DNA of 64,000 nucleotides from Eublepharis macularius (GCF_028583425.1 NC_072801.1:66727766-66791765); one strand, 5' to 3'; positions 44,968 to 56,239 are shown, counted from the first letter of the stretch. Made by a program: numbers and translations. Notes: generated from the sequence alone by a model not told the origin.

Positions 44968-45152
44968 TGTGGTGGTGGAGGAGAGTGCCCTCAAGTCATA
45001 GCTGACTTATGGCAACCCCTGGTGGGTTTTCATGGCAAAAGACCATCAGAGGTGGTCTGCTATTGATTGCCTCTGCAACTTTGGAGGTCTCCCATCCAAT
45101 TACTAACCAAGGCTGACCCTGCTTAGCTTCTGAGATCTGATAAGATCACATC
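44968..45152 (-). repeat. 5S rRNA-derived SINE (minus)
   Basis: On plus: GTGGTGGTGGAGGAGAGTGC ... GGTCTCCCATCCAATTACTA ... GCTTAGCTTCTGAGATCTGA, the reverse of the 5S head. Confidence 0.85.
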
Positions 45153-45159
45153 ATATAGT

Positions 45160-46355
45160 TTCATTTCTGATATGTTCTTTTTCTGCTTGTATTTTGTGTG
45201 CATGATGTTTGTTTTTTTAAACATCCCACTCATTCTGTTGAAGTCTCGTTGACTTGCAATTTGAACCAGTGAAAAGGTTAAAGAAATGGTTAATTGACAG
45301 GCTAGGTTTAGGTTACAATAGACTTGGGTGCCTGGGAGACTGCATATGTTTGTTTTTAGGTGTGTTTATTTATTCCCCCTCCTTTCTTCTATTTACTGTA
45401 CCTGAGCACAGGATGAAATAAAAGTAGAAAATAAATATATTCCTTCCCTTTACTCCTCCCCCTGAATGTAAATTAACCCTAAAGATGAAAATAAGGCAAA
45501 TACATCGTCACCGTTTATTAGCTTTCCCCCCAATGGTAATAAAAATAGACTGAAACCTCCAAGTGGTGTCTTGAGGACAACTGTCCCTTCCTCAACTGTT
45601 TTCTCCCCAAAACTAAAGGATCTCTGCTTCTTTTATTCTCTTCAAACCTTTCCCCTCAGCCTGGTAGGATATTCTAGACTGTTCTAATATCTGTCGTGTT
45701 GTGGATGTGAGGTTCTACAATATCTCAGGAAAGAATCTTTTCTTCTCTGTAGTTGTTGGTTTGCAAATTAGTGTCATTTCCTGTCAGAGTAGTTCCTTTT
45801 CCAGCTGAAGTTCAACTTGTAAAACTAGTTTCCCAGCCCTTGTATGACCTAAAAAGACTTTTGGCTCTCTAGCCCTCTGAGCATCCACAGAGCATCCACA
45901 ATATCAGGGACCTAAACGTTGGTCCCTGATATTGTGAGGCTAGTTAGAGGGTGATGTTCCTTTCACCAACGATAGGGGGTTACAAGATAAAAGCCCCGCA
46001 GGGTCCCTCAGCTTAAAAATCTGAGAAACGTTTCCTCCAGAATTGCTTTCTGAAATTGCCCAAGCGGGTAGGAAAAGAACTACAGGGTAAAAAATGCCTT
46101 CAGTTCCCACCCTGGAAAGCCCATCCAGGAAAATATCTAATGGACTTTCAGTTTGGCTTGGGTTGTCTGTTTTCTCAGTCCTCCTCAGTTCTTAAGGTCA
46201 AGGGCCAAATGTTCAGAAAAGGATTACAAGAAAAGAAGGAAACTAGTTTAATGTCTGCCTGCCTGGATACCTTACTTTCCTTGCCACGCTCCTAGGAGAA
46301 ATAAAATTTACTAAATGCATCTCTAGAACTTTTTGTACATTCTCCCTACCACCAC
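45160..46355. other. Upstream region of lectin-C
   Basis: No copy of the shared lectin promoter module is found here. A 16-bp perfect hairpin (arms 45897-45912 and 45921-45936) lies in it. Confidence 0.4.
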
Positions 46356-46654
46356 CCAGGCCAGCAAGAAGATGGCGCTCCTCACCTACTTTGGTCTTTG
46401 TTTTCTTGGGCTCCTGGTTGCAGATCCTATCCTGGGAGGTGAGTCTCCTTCATAAGTCTCGACGAGGCATTCACAGTTCATAGGGGGGCCAAGATGGATC
46501 CCGTTGTCTTCGTCTGCTTGGTTTCGAAAGTTGTTTAAAAGAGGAGGGGAGGAAGCGAGAATCAGATTATCTAGATTGTTTCCTGGGGTTGAGCAGTCAT
46601 TAAAACAAACAAAAGAAACAGATGTTACTTCAGCAATTGATGTTAGCCCATCTA

Positions 46655-47340
46655 GTCAGGTTGCCAACTCTAGCCTGAGAAATTCCTAGAGATTTCACGA
46701 TGATGTCTGTAGCAAGTCGCATTTGAGAGAGGAGCTCAGCAACAAAGTGATACCTTATAAGTAGAGTTACAAACCCTCTGGAGATATAGAATTAGAACTG
46801 ATCTTCAGACTCCAGAGATCTGTTCCCTTGAAGGAAATCCCCAGTGCTATTTCTCTGGCACTTCCTGTGGGAAGTACTAACCCAAAGTCTGAGATCATAT
46901 GCCACTGACTGCAGACTTCTTCTAGGTGATCTTGGAGCTCAAGAGCATGCATGACTGGACGTCTACCAAGGACCACAGTCTGGCAGATTGCTGCGTCTTT
47001 CCCTTTGCCCACTGGTGGCATGCCATCCCCCACCCTCTATCCACTGTCCTTTATCAAGGATTATCAGATTATCGAGGAGCATGAAAAACTGGGCTCTTTA
47101 CTATAATGATTAGGGGGAATTATTACAGCATTACCTGGAATGGATGTTACTTCTCCCGAAACTCCACTTTTCTCAGGCGCTGCCCCCCAAATCTTCTGGC
47201 ATTTGCTGGTGCAGAGCTGGGAATCCTACCTGTAGCCTTTCTGAGGCCGTGGCCACCATCAGAAATGAGGGCAAAATTTAAAAGGCCCCGTTATCTCACA
47301 TTTGCTAAGCCTCATAGCCAGAAGAAGTGCCTGCCCTGAC
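46655..47340. repeat. Diverged repeat fragments in the lectin-C central interval
   Basis: GTTGCCAACTCTAGCCTGAG at 46662 and related pieces belong to the GGGTTGCC MITE family; 47140-47290 resembles the GATGTCAC-type repeat. A further MITE fragment lies at about 47740-47900. Confidence 0.5.
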
Positions 47341-48159
47341 ATAAAAAAGAGGGTGCATGATTAAATTATTTATTAACCAAAACATGAGTACATTTTCAGC
47401 AAAAGTACCTGTTTTAGCAAAACTCTTCACCCCTGAGAGCCCATATTACTTTCCTCTCTTCTTTCCAAATTCTCTCTCCCTAAAATGATGTTTCTTTCAA
47501 CGCCTTCTCTTTAAACAAATGCCTGATGTCCCATAGCAACCAGACACCTCAACCTTTTTTCTGAGCAGAGAATTACAAGGAAAAGCAGAAGATTTCTCTG
47601 TGACAACAGAAGAGACAGAGTGGCTCAGTAGTCGGTAGTTTCTTTCCAGGCAAGAGTTATCAATATCACATCCAAAGGGCAGCATCAAAAGAGGGCCCGC
47701 AGACAGCCCCTGGCACACCCACTTCCATCAGGGAGTTTGCACAAGGTCACCAATCTCAAAGCGGAGTGTGCCTTTTTCCCAGAATTACAGCTGATTGGTG
47801 GACTACAGAGATCAGTTCTGTGACGTCACATCCCTACTGAGCTCCGCCCTCTCCAGGCACCACCCCCAAATCTCCACGAATGTCCCAAGCCAAAGATAGC
47901 AGCAGCCATTTTGTAACAGCATCAAACCACATACACACACCCCAATGATCTCTTCCTCTGTCCGGGATTTCCTTGCGTTATATAATAATGTTTAGTATCT
48001 GTAGAACACTTCCATATTTCAAAGCACTTCACAGCTATCATCACAGTAATCTTCACAAGAGCCCTGCGGGGCAGACCAGTATAATTAAATCCATAGTTCA
48101 GTTTGGGGGGTAGTGGTGGAGGAATTCAGGCTGAGTGAGTGGCTTGCCTAAGACCACTT

Positions 48160-48357
48160 TTTTTATTTCGTTCACACCCTGCCTTTCTCCCCAATGGGCT
48201 ACACCTTTCTCCTCCTGCAATTTACCCTCACATCAACCCTATGAAGTAAGTTAGGCTGTGTGTGCGTAACTGGCCCAAGGTCACCCAATGTGCTCTTGGC
48301 AGAGCAGGGATTTGAACTGGGCCTCCCAGATTCCAGTCTGACCCTCTAACTCCTAGC
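48160..48357 (-). repeat. Sauria-type SINE (minus)
   Basis: CTGCCTTTCTCCCCAATGGG, GGTCACCCAATGTGCTC and GGGATTTGAACTGGGCCTCC in minus order. Confidence 0.8.
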
Positions 48358-48387
48358 CAGTTGGAGAACCAAAGAAGCTTACATCAG

Positions 48388-48635
48388 TTTGGTGTAGTGG
48401 TCAAGAGCGGAAGGACTATAATCTGGAAACCGGTGTTGATTCCCCACTCCTTCGCTTGAAGCCACCTAGGTGACCTTGGGTCAGCCGCAGCTCTCTCAGG
48501 GCTCTCTCAGCCCCACCCACCTCACAGGGTGATTGTTGTTGTGGGGATAATAATAACATACTTTGTAAACCACTCTAAGTGGGTAAGTTGCCCAGAAGGG
48601 CGGTATATAAATCGATTGTTGTTGTTGTTGTTAAC
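48388..48635 (+). repeat. Sauria-type SINE (plus, full length)
   Basis: CAGTTTGGTGTAGTGGTCAA, CAGCTCTCTCAGGGCTCTCT, AACCACTCTAAGTGGG, GGCGGTATATAAATCGATTG and a (TTG)n tail. Confidence 0.9.
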
Positions 48636-48856
48636 TACAGTTGCCAGCTCCAGGTAGGGGAATTCTAGGAGATTTGGGTGGGGTGGAGCATGGGGAGGGT
48701 GGGGTTTGGGGAGAGGAAGGAACTCAACTGTGTTTAATGTCATAAAGTCTGAAAGAAGCCATTTCTGCAGGGGAACTGATCTCTGTAGCAATTCCAGGAG
48801 ATCAGTTGTAATTCCAGGAGATCTCCAGCCACCACCTGGAAGTTGGCAGTCCTAGC
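48636..48856. repeat. TA-flanked MITE, GGGTTGCC family
   Basis: From CAGTTGCCAGCTCCAGG to GGAAGTTGGCAGTCC-TA, directly after the SINE tail. Confidence 0.8.
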
Positions 48857-49885
48857 TGGCTGTCTTGTGAGTTTTTGACGGCACCAAGATCTGAGTCACT
48901 AACCCCAGGCCACAGCTTAGTCATGACATTCTTTCCCGTCCCTACAGATAGGAACCTGGAGGTGGACTGACGGATCCGCCTTCAACTACAACGCTTGGAT
49001 GGATGGCAAGCCCAATAATCTCTGCAAGATTGAGCACTGTGTGGAGCCGCAGCATTCCACAGGTGAGCAAGTCATTCTGGCATCTCACAGACAGGATAAC
49101 TGACCTGGCTCTGGCTTGGAATTGGCTCTCAATTTGTCAAGTTTCCAGGCAGGTTTATCTACCCCCCTGACAGCAGGTTTATCTACCCCCCTGAGAGCTG
49201 TGGGCCACCTTGGAGATATGTTATGACCAGAGGAGCACAGCTAATTGGCATAACTGAGTTGTATGCAATTACTATAACATACATGTAAATTTTCCCATTT
49301 GCTAGACTGCCCTCCAGGGGGGGCATATTTTGTTTTTGTTTTTTTCTACCTTGTTTTCCTTGAAAAAATTATTCGTCTCGGAGGTAGGAAAACTGGACAG
49401 ATCTCACTGTACTGAAGTGGGAATTGTGAGAGCAAAAAGCAGAAAGAATTTGAGAACCATCTCAAAAAGTTTTTATATATATATATTTAAACAGCTGTAT
49501 GCAAACTCAAAGCAATAATGAACTAAATTCCATGAACCTGCTAATCCAAGGATGAACAAAATTATAAGAAAAGGGCAGAGATAGGGGAAGAAGGACCTGA
49601 CCTAAGTACAGGTTATGTTTGGACAACAATATTCAGTACTTTTAATTACCAAATAAAGAGGTTGTTGGCTGGCTTGTGATCCCTCCCTTCGCTCCCCAAA
49701 ATGCATTTAAAAATTACCATTGTTTAGATGAAAAATCCACATTCTCTTGTAGAACACTTTTGATCGGTTCAATCCCTTTTTGCTCACCACCATACTTAGA
49801 ATGTTTTCTGTCCCATTTCTTTTTTAAAAAACTTTTACAAGAATGAAGATTAGAACCTTTTCCTTCTTATTTAGCCAGCCAAGGG

Positions 49886-50003
49886 CCAAGCTACACATGA
49901 CGAATGACACTTGAACAGCAAGTGTATTTCTCCCTGTTCACTTGCACTCCACTCAATCCACTTGCCGTTCAAGTGTCATTCGTCATGTGTAGCTTGGCCC
50001 CAA
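49886..50003. repeat. Palindromic MITE, GGGCCAAGC family, short form
   Basis: GGGCCAAGCTACACATGACG and its complement, with ACTTGAACAGCAAGTG arms, about 118 bp. Confidence 0.85.
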
Positions 50004-50361
50004 GATTCTTCTCAGCCACATTCTGAAGGACATTGGGACAATACACAAAAGGAAGCCTGTCTCATCTGTCTCTTATCTTTTGCATTTTAGGTTTAAAAAA
50101 ATGGAATAATACTCCCTGTGGGAAATTAAACACCACGTTTGCAAGTACCATCTCTAGAGATGGCCCTGGCTCCCCACTGTGAAGGGATCCAAAGGCGAGA
50201 GATCTCCAGTCTTGGAGGAGATGGGTCTCTGATGTCCCCACCCTCCAAAGTGCAAGATCAGTTCCCATCCGTCCTCTCCAAAACCCCACCTCTGAAGAAC
50301 TGCCTGTGGGGTCTTTCTGTCCTCCTGATCTTTGTTGACGGTTGCAGCTCAGTGAGACTTT

Positions 50362-50367
50362 AATAAA
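50362..50367 (+). terminator. Polyadenylation signal of lectin-C
   Basis: AATAAA in the same context as in lectin-B, about 205 nt after the final exon. Confidence 0.7.
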
Positions 50368-50473
50368 ATGTCCCTTATGCAGATGTGGCAAGGTGTGTGT
50401 GTGTTCAGCATTGATTCAATAAGAATCTCCAAAAGTGGGGGAGATTTTGAAGCGCTCAAAGCTGCCGGACCAT

Positions 50474-50672
50474 GGCCGTTTCCACACGGCTTACCTCAAC
50501 CCGGAACGCTGCGCAACATGCCGGAAAAAACATGGAAGATCATGTTTTGTCACGTGAGTTTTGCATGATGTTGCACAACTTCGCGCCAAACTCGCGTGAG
50601 AAAACGCGATCTTCTGCGGTTTTTTTCGGCATGTTGTGCAGCATTCCAGGTTGAGGTAAGCCATGCGGAAAG
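50474..50672. repeat. Palindromic MITE, GGCCGTTTCCACAC form
   Basis: GGCCGTTTCCACACGGCTTA with matching right end, and long CpG-rich arms (AAAACGCGATCTTCTGCGG against its near complement). Confidence 0.85.
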
Positions 50673-51045
50673 TCTCCATATTTGGACACCAACAAATGTT
50701 GCTATTGTAAATATTGCCATTCGGTAGAAGTTGCTGTTAAACCACAAGGGCTACAGGAACAAAAGAACACACTATACAAATCTATACTTCCCAGAGTACA
50801 AAATTAACAACAATCAAAATGAAGATGAAAAAACTTGATAACCCCAGCAAGCCTGTTCTCCTCCCCCATTGCAGCAACCTCCAGCACCTCTTCAAACCAT
50901 ATTCCTTTAATTCTAAGGTTTGTTTGTAAAACCTGGAATGCCATTTGGAACATACAGGAACTCCATTTTGGAAATCAGTTGAGGGTGGTGCAGGAAGGTG
51001 AATGAATGGATTGCAACTGCCAGGCACTGCTAGGAATCCTCTGAG

Positions 51046-51573
51046 CAGGGCTCATTTCGAGGGGGAACATGCCGGAACGCAGTTCCGGCAGTTCCCCAAA
51101 GAGGTCACATGTCAGGTGGCCCCGCCCATCTGACTCTCGGCCGTTTGGGGCCCATTTTGTCCTGGATTGGGGCCAAAACGGCCTGGATCGGGCCTCTGAT
51201 GGGTGGTGGATCACTCTTCTGCTCAGCAGCAGCCTGATCCTGACCATTTTGGGCCAAATTCCGGGTACGAATGGCCAGGATTTGGTCCAAAACAGCCGGG
51301 ATAGGTGATGTCAAGGGGTGTGGCAGATACAAATCAGGGCCAAGCTACAAGTGACGAATGACGCTTGAACGGCAAGTGTATTTCTCCCTGTTCACTTGCC
51401 CTCCAGTCAATCCACTTGCCGTTCAAGTGTCATTTGTCACTTGTAGCTTGGCCCTCAGTTATGCCAATGACACATTTCCAGTGATGGCAAGGGGTGTGGC
51501 ATATGCTAATGAGTTATGCTAATGAGTCATGCTAATGAGTTCCTCCAGCTCTTTTTCTACGAAATGACCCCTG
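51046..51573. mobile_element. hAT-type element with a nested palindromic MITE
   Basis: Ends CAGGGCTCATTTCGAGGG and CGAAATGACCCCTG, flanked by CCTCTGAG (51038-51045) and CCTCTGAA (51574-51581). At about 51337-51455 a GGGCCAAGC-family palindrome is inserted, with TCA on each side. Confidence 0.8.
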
Positions 51574-52043
51574 CCTCTGAACATAAGCAGTCTACCTGAA
51601 GTGCATGATGAAATCCCATGTATATTTACTCTAAAGTAAGCTCTGCTTTTTTCAACAGGCCTTCCCCCCATGTTAGTTTGCATAGGATTGCTGTCCTAAA
51701 CCACATCTAATACCATTATGACTGCACACCTGTGTACCTCCCAGCCTTGTGGGCGAAGGAGCGTCTTTGCTGCAGAAGGAATGTTTTGTGCCATTGGAGA
51801 ACTGGTTTTCTACATTCTTCTGCAAATGGAATCAAATGGGGGATTCCACACAGCCTTTAATACAGCACCGTATTCTCCGTAATAATGCTTCCCCCCCAGA
51901 CAGGATCCTATAGTGTATCAGTAGCATGTGGCCTTGGGCAAAGATCCATTCCTCTCTGTCATTTGCCTTTTGCTTCTTTGATTTCACCCTAAATCATTGC
52001 TTTCTGCTCTCTTGGGGTTGTCTGATTTTCTCCTGGTACTTAT

Positions 52044-52833
52044 CCAGAGGAGTCAGCCATGTTAGTCTGTAGTAGCAAAATATAAAAGAGTCCAGTAGCA
52101 CCTTTAAGACTAACCAACTTTACTGTTGTACTCGAATTATGTGTGTCTAGTTATCTTAGCCAATTAAGAGAAATGAATACACACAGATAATGAAGTCTAA
52201 TGAAGGCTGTTGTAAAGAAAAGCCAGATATATTTGCAAATATAGGGCACACCACTAGGTGAGCTCTGAGTGTGTCACCAGAACAAAGGAGTACATGCTAT
52301 TTTAAAGGTACATTACATCATCACATTGGAGAAACGAAAGTCACACTCAAGGCAAAGCATCTGACTTCTTTCACATCTTTGGATTGGCTATTGTCCGTTT
52401 TTCAAACTTAGTCTCGCAACAGAACATCTGCAATTCTATCCCTGTTCATACCTTCTCCTTATCAGCTTCCCCATATATGGTCATTCTACCCTCACTTTTT
52501 CTTGTCTCTGTGTCTGCAGATGGGTCTAAGGAAGGTCCATTTATCTATACTTCCGGAAGGCCAAAAGTTCTCCTTTTCCGGTGTGCAGTCAGAGAGGCCC
52601 AAGGAGCCAGAGGGGCCCAGGCAGGGACCAGTTACTTTAAAACACGCACGAAGAATATATTTCATGTCCCTTTTTCTATACTAGTATGATTTCATGATTG
52701 ATCTAAAGTCTAATCTCACATTACTGTAGCATAAGCTTTTGAGAATCACAGTTCTCTTTGTCAGACTCTCGAAAGCTTATGCTACAGTAAAGTTGGTTAG
52801 TCTTAAAGGTGCTACTGGACTCTTTTCTATCCC
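52044..52833. repeat. Hairpin retroposon split by a solo LTR
   Basis: The outer element is flanked by a 9-bp duplication GGTACTTAT (52035-52043, 52834-52842). Its head ATCCAGAGGAGTCAGCCATG and arms match the other copies. It is split at 52124 by the LTR. Confidence 0.8.
52124..52720. mobile_element. Solo LTR of an endogenous retrovirus-like element (fossil)
   Basis: A 597-bp insertion beginning TGTTGTACTCG and ending CTCACA (TG...CA), flanked by TTAC on both sides (52120-52123, 52721-52724). No internal coding region is present, so only one LTR remains. The family is not determined. It is younger than the hairpin retroposon that it split. Confidence 0.7.
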
Positions 52834-52923
52834 GGTACTTATGAATCAAAGGTTAGCTAATTTCTGGAACCTCAGTGGCGGTGATATGGGGGGGGGGTCT
52901 CGTCCTGCTTTACAGGCAGCTCA

Positions 52924-53299
52924 GAGCCAAGCTACAAGTGATGAATGACACTTGCCTGGCAAGTGAACAGACTCAGGGCCAAGCTACAAGTGACGAATGA
53001 CACTTGAATGGCAAGTGAACAGACTCAGGGCCAAGCTACAAGTGACGAATGACACTTGAATGGCAAGTGGATTGAGTGGAGGGCAAGTGAACAGGGAGAA
53101 ATACACTTGCTGTTCAAGTGTCATTTGTCACTTGTCGCTCGGCCCTCATGTGTATTCTTTCCTGTTCACTTGTCATTCACTTGCTCTCCACTTGATCAAG
53201 AGGAGCAGAAATGGAGGGCAAGTGAACAGGGAGGAATATGTGTGAGTCTGTTCACTTGCCAGGCAAGTGTCATTTGTCACTTGTAGCTTGGCTCTCAGT
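52924..53299. repeat. Cluster of GGGCCAAGC-family palindromes, partly tandem
   Basis: Three successive left-end starts (GCCAAGCTACAAGTGA at about 52925, 52979 and 53031) and two right ends, bordered by TCA at both outer sides. This looks like repeated insertion into the same element or internal amplification. Confidence 0.75.
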
Positions 53300-53540
53300 T
53301 ATGAAATAATGGTCCCAGTGTTTTAAAAAGTGAGCTTTGGCTGTCTGCAAATTTTGAAACAAGACTTAACATGACACTTCTCCCCAAGGAAATAATTGAC
53401 TCATAAATGCCGAGACAGACAATAGGAAGTAACTGATTTGGCTAGAAGGACAAGAAAGGGAAGGAATCTTTAAAAGACAACAGATTTCCGAAGCCTCAGG
53501 AGAACTTTGATAATCCACACATGGGCAGATGGCATAGTAA

Positions 53541-53765
53541 TGGCATGGTGTAGTAGGTAAGAGTTTCAGATTAGAATTCAGAAGATCCAGTTTGAATCCT
53601 CCCCTCTGCCACGGAAGTTTGTTAGGGGTGACCTCCGGCCAGTCACACACACTCCGCCTAACCTACCTCACAGGTTTGTTGTGACAATAAAATGGAAGAA
53701 AGCGTGATGTTAAGCCTTTTTAGATCCCCAGCGGGGAGAAAGGCAGGGTATAACTGAAGCAAATA
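53541..53765 (+). repeat. Sauria-type SINE
   Basis: GGCATGGTGTAGTAGGTAAG, TCCGGCCAGTCACACACACT, CTAACCTACCTCACAGG and GGCAGGGTATAACTGAAGCA with an (AAAT) tail. Confidence 0.85.
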
Positions 53766-53769
53766 AATA

Positions 53770-55075
53770 CTGAATGCATTCATTCATTCACTAAGAAAAT
53801 TATATACCACACTTTCTCCAGCAAAGGACTCAAGGCAGTTTACTATCCAGTTCGACTAAATCGCAACAACACAGCATTCCAATTTCAGCACCAACATCCA
53901 GGAAAGTAACTTCTGCCAAAATTGCCATAATTCAGGTCTGAAAAAAGACACGCTAACACATCAGAATGAAACTGGTTGACTGTAGTGTTGTGTGCTTGTG
54001 TCTCCAAAACAGGAGTGAATGAATCACAGCAGTTCCCGACAGAATGATTCACGGGCAGCCAGCCTTGCCTACTAGCTGGAGGGAACCCTGTGATTTTTAA
54101 CAAAAGGAGAAACCTTACTTGTAAACAGCTGTGATGCTGGAGCTGTCACAGCATCATCTGCAGGTGTGAATTGCAGATGTTTCCAAAATACTTCGGAAAA
54201 CACTTTTTCTGATGGAAACATCTGGACTAAATGAACCATCAAAGCACATTCAGGCAAACGCCTGTATTTCTCACAGTTTCTGGGAGATCCAGCTGAGCTC
54301 TCACTGGACAAAAAGCTCTCTAGTCCTCATGATGATGAACAGCTTGAGGACGTGAGAAAAAGTCTGGAATTTCCTGACACTCAGCCACTTGGAAAAATCT
54401 CTGGTATTTCCTGTTCTCCTGCTTTCCTGATTACCTGTCCTAACCATAAACAACTATTCACTTCTCTCCTTCTGGGTTATTATTTACTTTGTTTCCGTGG
54501 CCAGGGATGGTGTCAGAAGAGACGGGAGCATCTTAAAGCAGAGGTAAGTTTTGGGGAACAAACTAGGCTATATGTACTTTTGTGATGTGATTTTTTTGAA
54601 CTGGAACAACAGGGCGGTAACAATAGTAAAGGATAGGTTGCCTCCCCATTATAGGAAAGATAGGATGTTCCCCGATTTTAGGAAAAGGAAAGGTTATGAT
54701 TATCTTCATCCCCACTCTCACACACATATTTTGGGGGCCTAATCTTCAGAACTTGAGGAAAATTATTTTGACAGTTTAGAAATGGGTGTCAGGTCAGGTG
54801 ACTTGAAAAAGAGAACAAGGAACTCATTGGAACATTTGGAGGCTTGAGTGGTAGGGAAAATGGGGCTTTGGGGTAAACGGGAAGGTAGAATTTTGCTTCC
54901 CTTTCTGCAACCAGAAACCAGTGCCTTGTATTTTCCCTTGTAATCGCACAATTCCAAGACAACACAAGTCTGTCACCAAAAGTCAGAATCCAAAAACTTA
55001 CTTTTATATATTTGACATGCCTGAACTGGTGTTCTGTTGATATTGTATTTTATTTTACTATGCCTGTACTGTTCC
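53770..55075. other. Upstream region of RNase-3
   Basis: No coding exon. A good donor, GCAGAG/GTAAGTTTT at 54543/54544, follows a non-repetitive block (about 54490-54543) and may end the untranslated first exon of RNase-3; this would leave an intron of about 780 bp to the acceptor at 55323-55324. No clear TATA box is seen. Confidence 0.4.
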
Positions 55076-55077
55076 TT

Positions 55078-55270
55078 TCTTCCCAATGGAGACCCATAGC
55101 TGTCTATGTCATTCTCTTCTCCTCCATTTTCTCCTGAGGTAGGTTAGGCTGACAGTGAGTGACAAACCCAAGGTCATGAAGCGAGCTTCCACGCAAAGTA
55201 GAGATTGTCACTGTTGCCTCCCAGATCCTAGGCTAATCTGGCACTCCAACTGCTATAACACACACTGTAC
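55078..55270 (-). repeat. Partial Sauria-type SINE (minus) in the RNase-3 intron
   Basis: CTTCCCAATGGAGACCC, CTCCTCCATTTTCTCC and CCCAAGGTCATGAAGC in minus-strand SINE order. It ends about 50 bp before the RNase-3 acceptor. Confidence 0.65.
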
Positions 55271-55343
55271 AAATTTGTTTCCAGCCTGTTTCACATCTAC
55301 CCATCCCTTCCTTTATTTCTTCAGACCACAGCAAGACACAACG

Positions 55344-55787
55344 ATGGCACAAAGGGGACCACGTCTAAGGACAGCCATGTCATTCCTCCTGCTGGCGGCT
55401 TGCCTGGCCGTGGCCACTGCGAAAAGTTACCAGAAGTTCCTGATGGAGCACTTTGACTACCCAATGAGCAACGTTCCTGACCCTCAGCGCTACTGCGACC
55501 TCCTGATGAAAAGGCGCAACATGGCCACCTCCCACCACTGCAAACACCTCAACACTTTTGTCCACGCGGATACCTCCCAAATCATATCCGTGTGTGGTGA
55601 GGGAGGAGAACCCCTCACGGGTGACCTCCGGGAAAGTGTGGACAGTTTCCCCCTCACTCTGTGCAAGCTCAAAAGGGGATCTTGGGCACCTGATTGCAGA
55701 TACGGGGTTGCCACTGGTGTAGAAAAAATCGTCATTGCTTGCGAAAATGGATTTCCTGTGCATTTAGAGACGGAAATCCCAAATTAG
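55344..55787 (+). CDS. RNase-3: secreted RNase A superfamily ribonuclease with complete active site
   Basis: A 147-residue single-exon gene. I start at Met 55344, 19 nt after the acceptor AG at 55323-55324, as in RNase-1; the upstream open frame lies in the intron and a SINE. A second Met at residue 12 could also serve. The signal peptide covers about residues 1-26 and the mature protein begins near KSYQKFLMEHFD. Catalytic residues are His36 (MEHFD), Lys67 (CKHLNTFV) and His140 (PVHLE). Cysteines 51, 66, 84, 107, 118 and 133 give three disulfides, as in angiogenin. Unlike its two neighbours it is about neutral to acidic (13 Arg/Lys, 15 Asp/Glu). It lies next to the tRNA-Thr/tRNA-Pro pair, which suggests it holds the position of ANG/RNASE4 in mammals (inference). 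AATAAA signals are at 55883-55888 and 55995-56000. Confidence 0.93.
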   Translation: MAQRGPRLRTAMSFLLLAACLAVATAKSYQKFLMEHFDYPMSNVPDPQRYCDLLMKRRNMATSHHCKHLNTFVHADTSQIISVCGEGGEPLTGDLRESVDSFPLTLCKLKRGSWAPDCRYGVATGVEKIVIACENGFPVHLETEIPN

Positions 55788-55882
55788 CCACGTAAATGTT
55801 GGAGATTGTCCATTATCTCTCTCATTTCCTCAGTCATGGTTATGAAGAACGATGTCTTGACATGTCCCACTTTCCTCTTGAA

Positions 55883-55888
55883 AATAAA
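55883..55888 (+). terminator. Polyadenylation signal of RNase-3
   Basis: AATAAA about 95 nt after the stop; a second one at 55995-56000. Confidence 0.65.
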
Positions 55889-56159
55889 ATAAGCTGCATT
55901 TAACCCTCCTTTCCTTTCTTCCAAGAGGAAGTGGTCGGTCATGTTGTATATTAAGATTTGGAACACTGTAAAATCTGTCCAACTGATGATGTCAAATAAA
56001 AAAAAATCTATGTATCCATTCTATATTTTTTAAGACAATAAGAGATGGGAGAAGTCTGTTTCCCAAAAAAGAAGCTGATAAACAAATTCTCTATTCTGGG
56101 CTTGATAATGCTGTAGCAGAACCTGTGCTAGTATGACTCCTGTATTTTTAGAAAACAAC

Positions 56160-56234
56160 GGTTTGTCCAGAATTTGAACCCGGCCGGGACCACTCACATC
56201 CTAAGTGAGAATCATACCACTAATCCAACAAGCC
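56160..56234 (-). pseudogene. tRNA-Pro(AGG)-like pseudogene
   Basis: On the minus strand GGCTTGTTGGATTAGTGGTA, an anticodon loop reading AGG and GGTTCAAATTC (B box) align with tRNA-Pro. The T-stem region has extra bases and the acceptor stem has a mismatch, so it is not expected to give a working tRNA. Confidence 0.75.
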
Positions 56235-56239
56235 AAACA

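Larger units (their letters stand above)
46372..50157 (+). pseudogene. Lectin-C: partial C-type lectin gene (exons 1, 4 and 5)
   Basis: Exon 1 (46372-46438, 67 nt) encodes a signal peptide MALLTYFGLCFLGLL and has the same GCCAGCAAGAAG leader as lectin-B. Exon 4 (48948-49062, 115 nt) reads GTWRWTDGSAFNYNAW and has DGKPNN where lectin-B has NQPDN. Exon 5 (50091-50157) ends in KYHL-like codons but does not keep a single frame. Exons 2 and 3 are absent from the 2.5-kb interval, which is filled by repeats. A conserved polyadenylation signal follows at 50362-50367. The parts resemble lectin-B closely, so it is probably a tandem duplicate that lost its centre. Confidence 0.8.

Noticed and set aside
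47106-47339. Possible lectin-C exon 2 (WNGCYFSRNS)
   Set aside because: The residues look slightly CTLD-like, but the DNA matches a dispersed repeat and lacks splice borders and the family exon length.
52924-53299. CRISPR-like spaced repeats
   Set aside because: The units are palindromic MITE ends in a vertebrate-type genome; spacing and flanks do not fit a CRISPR array.
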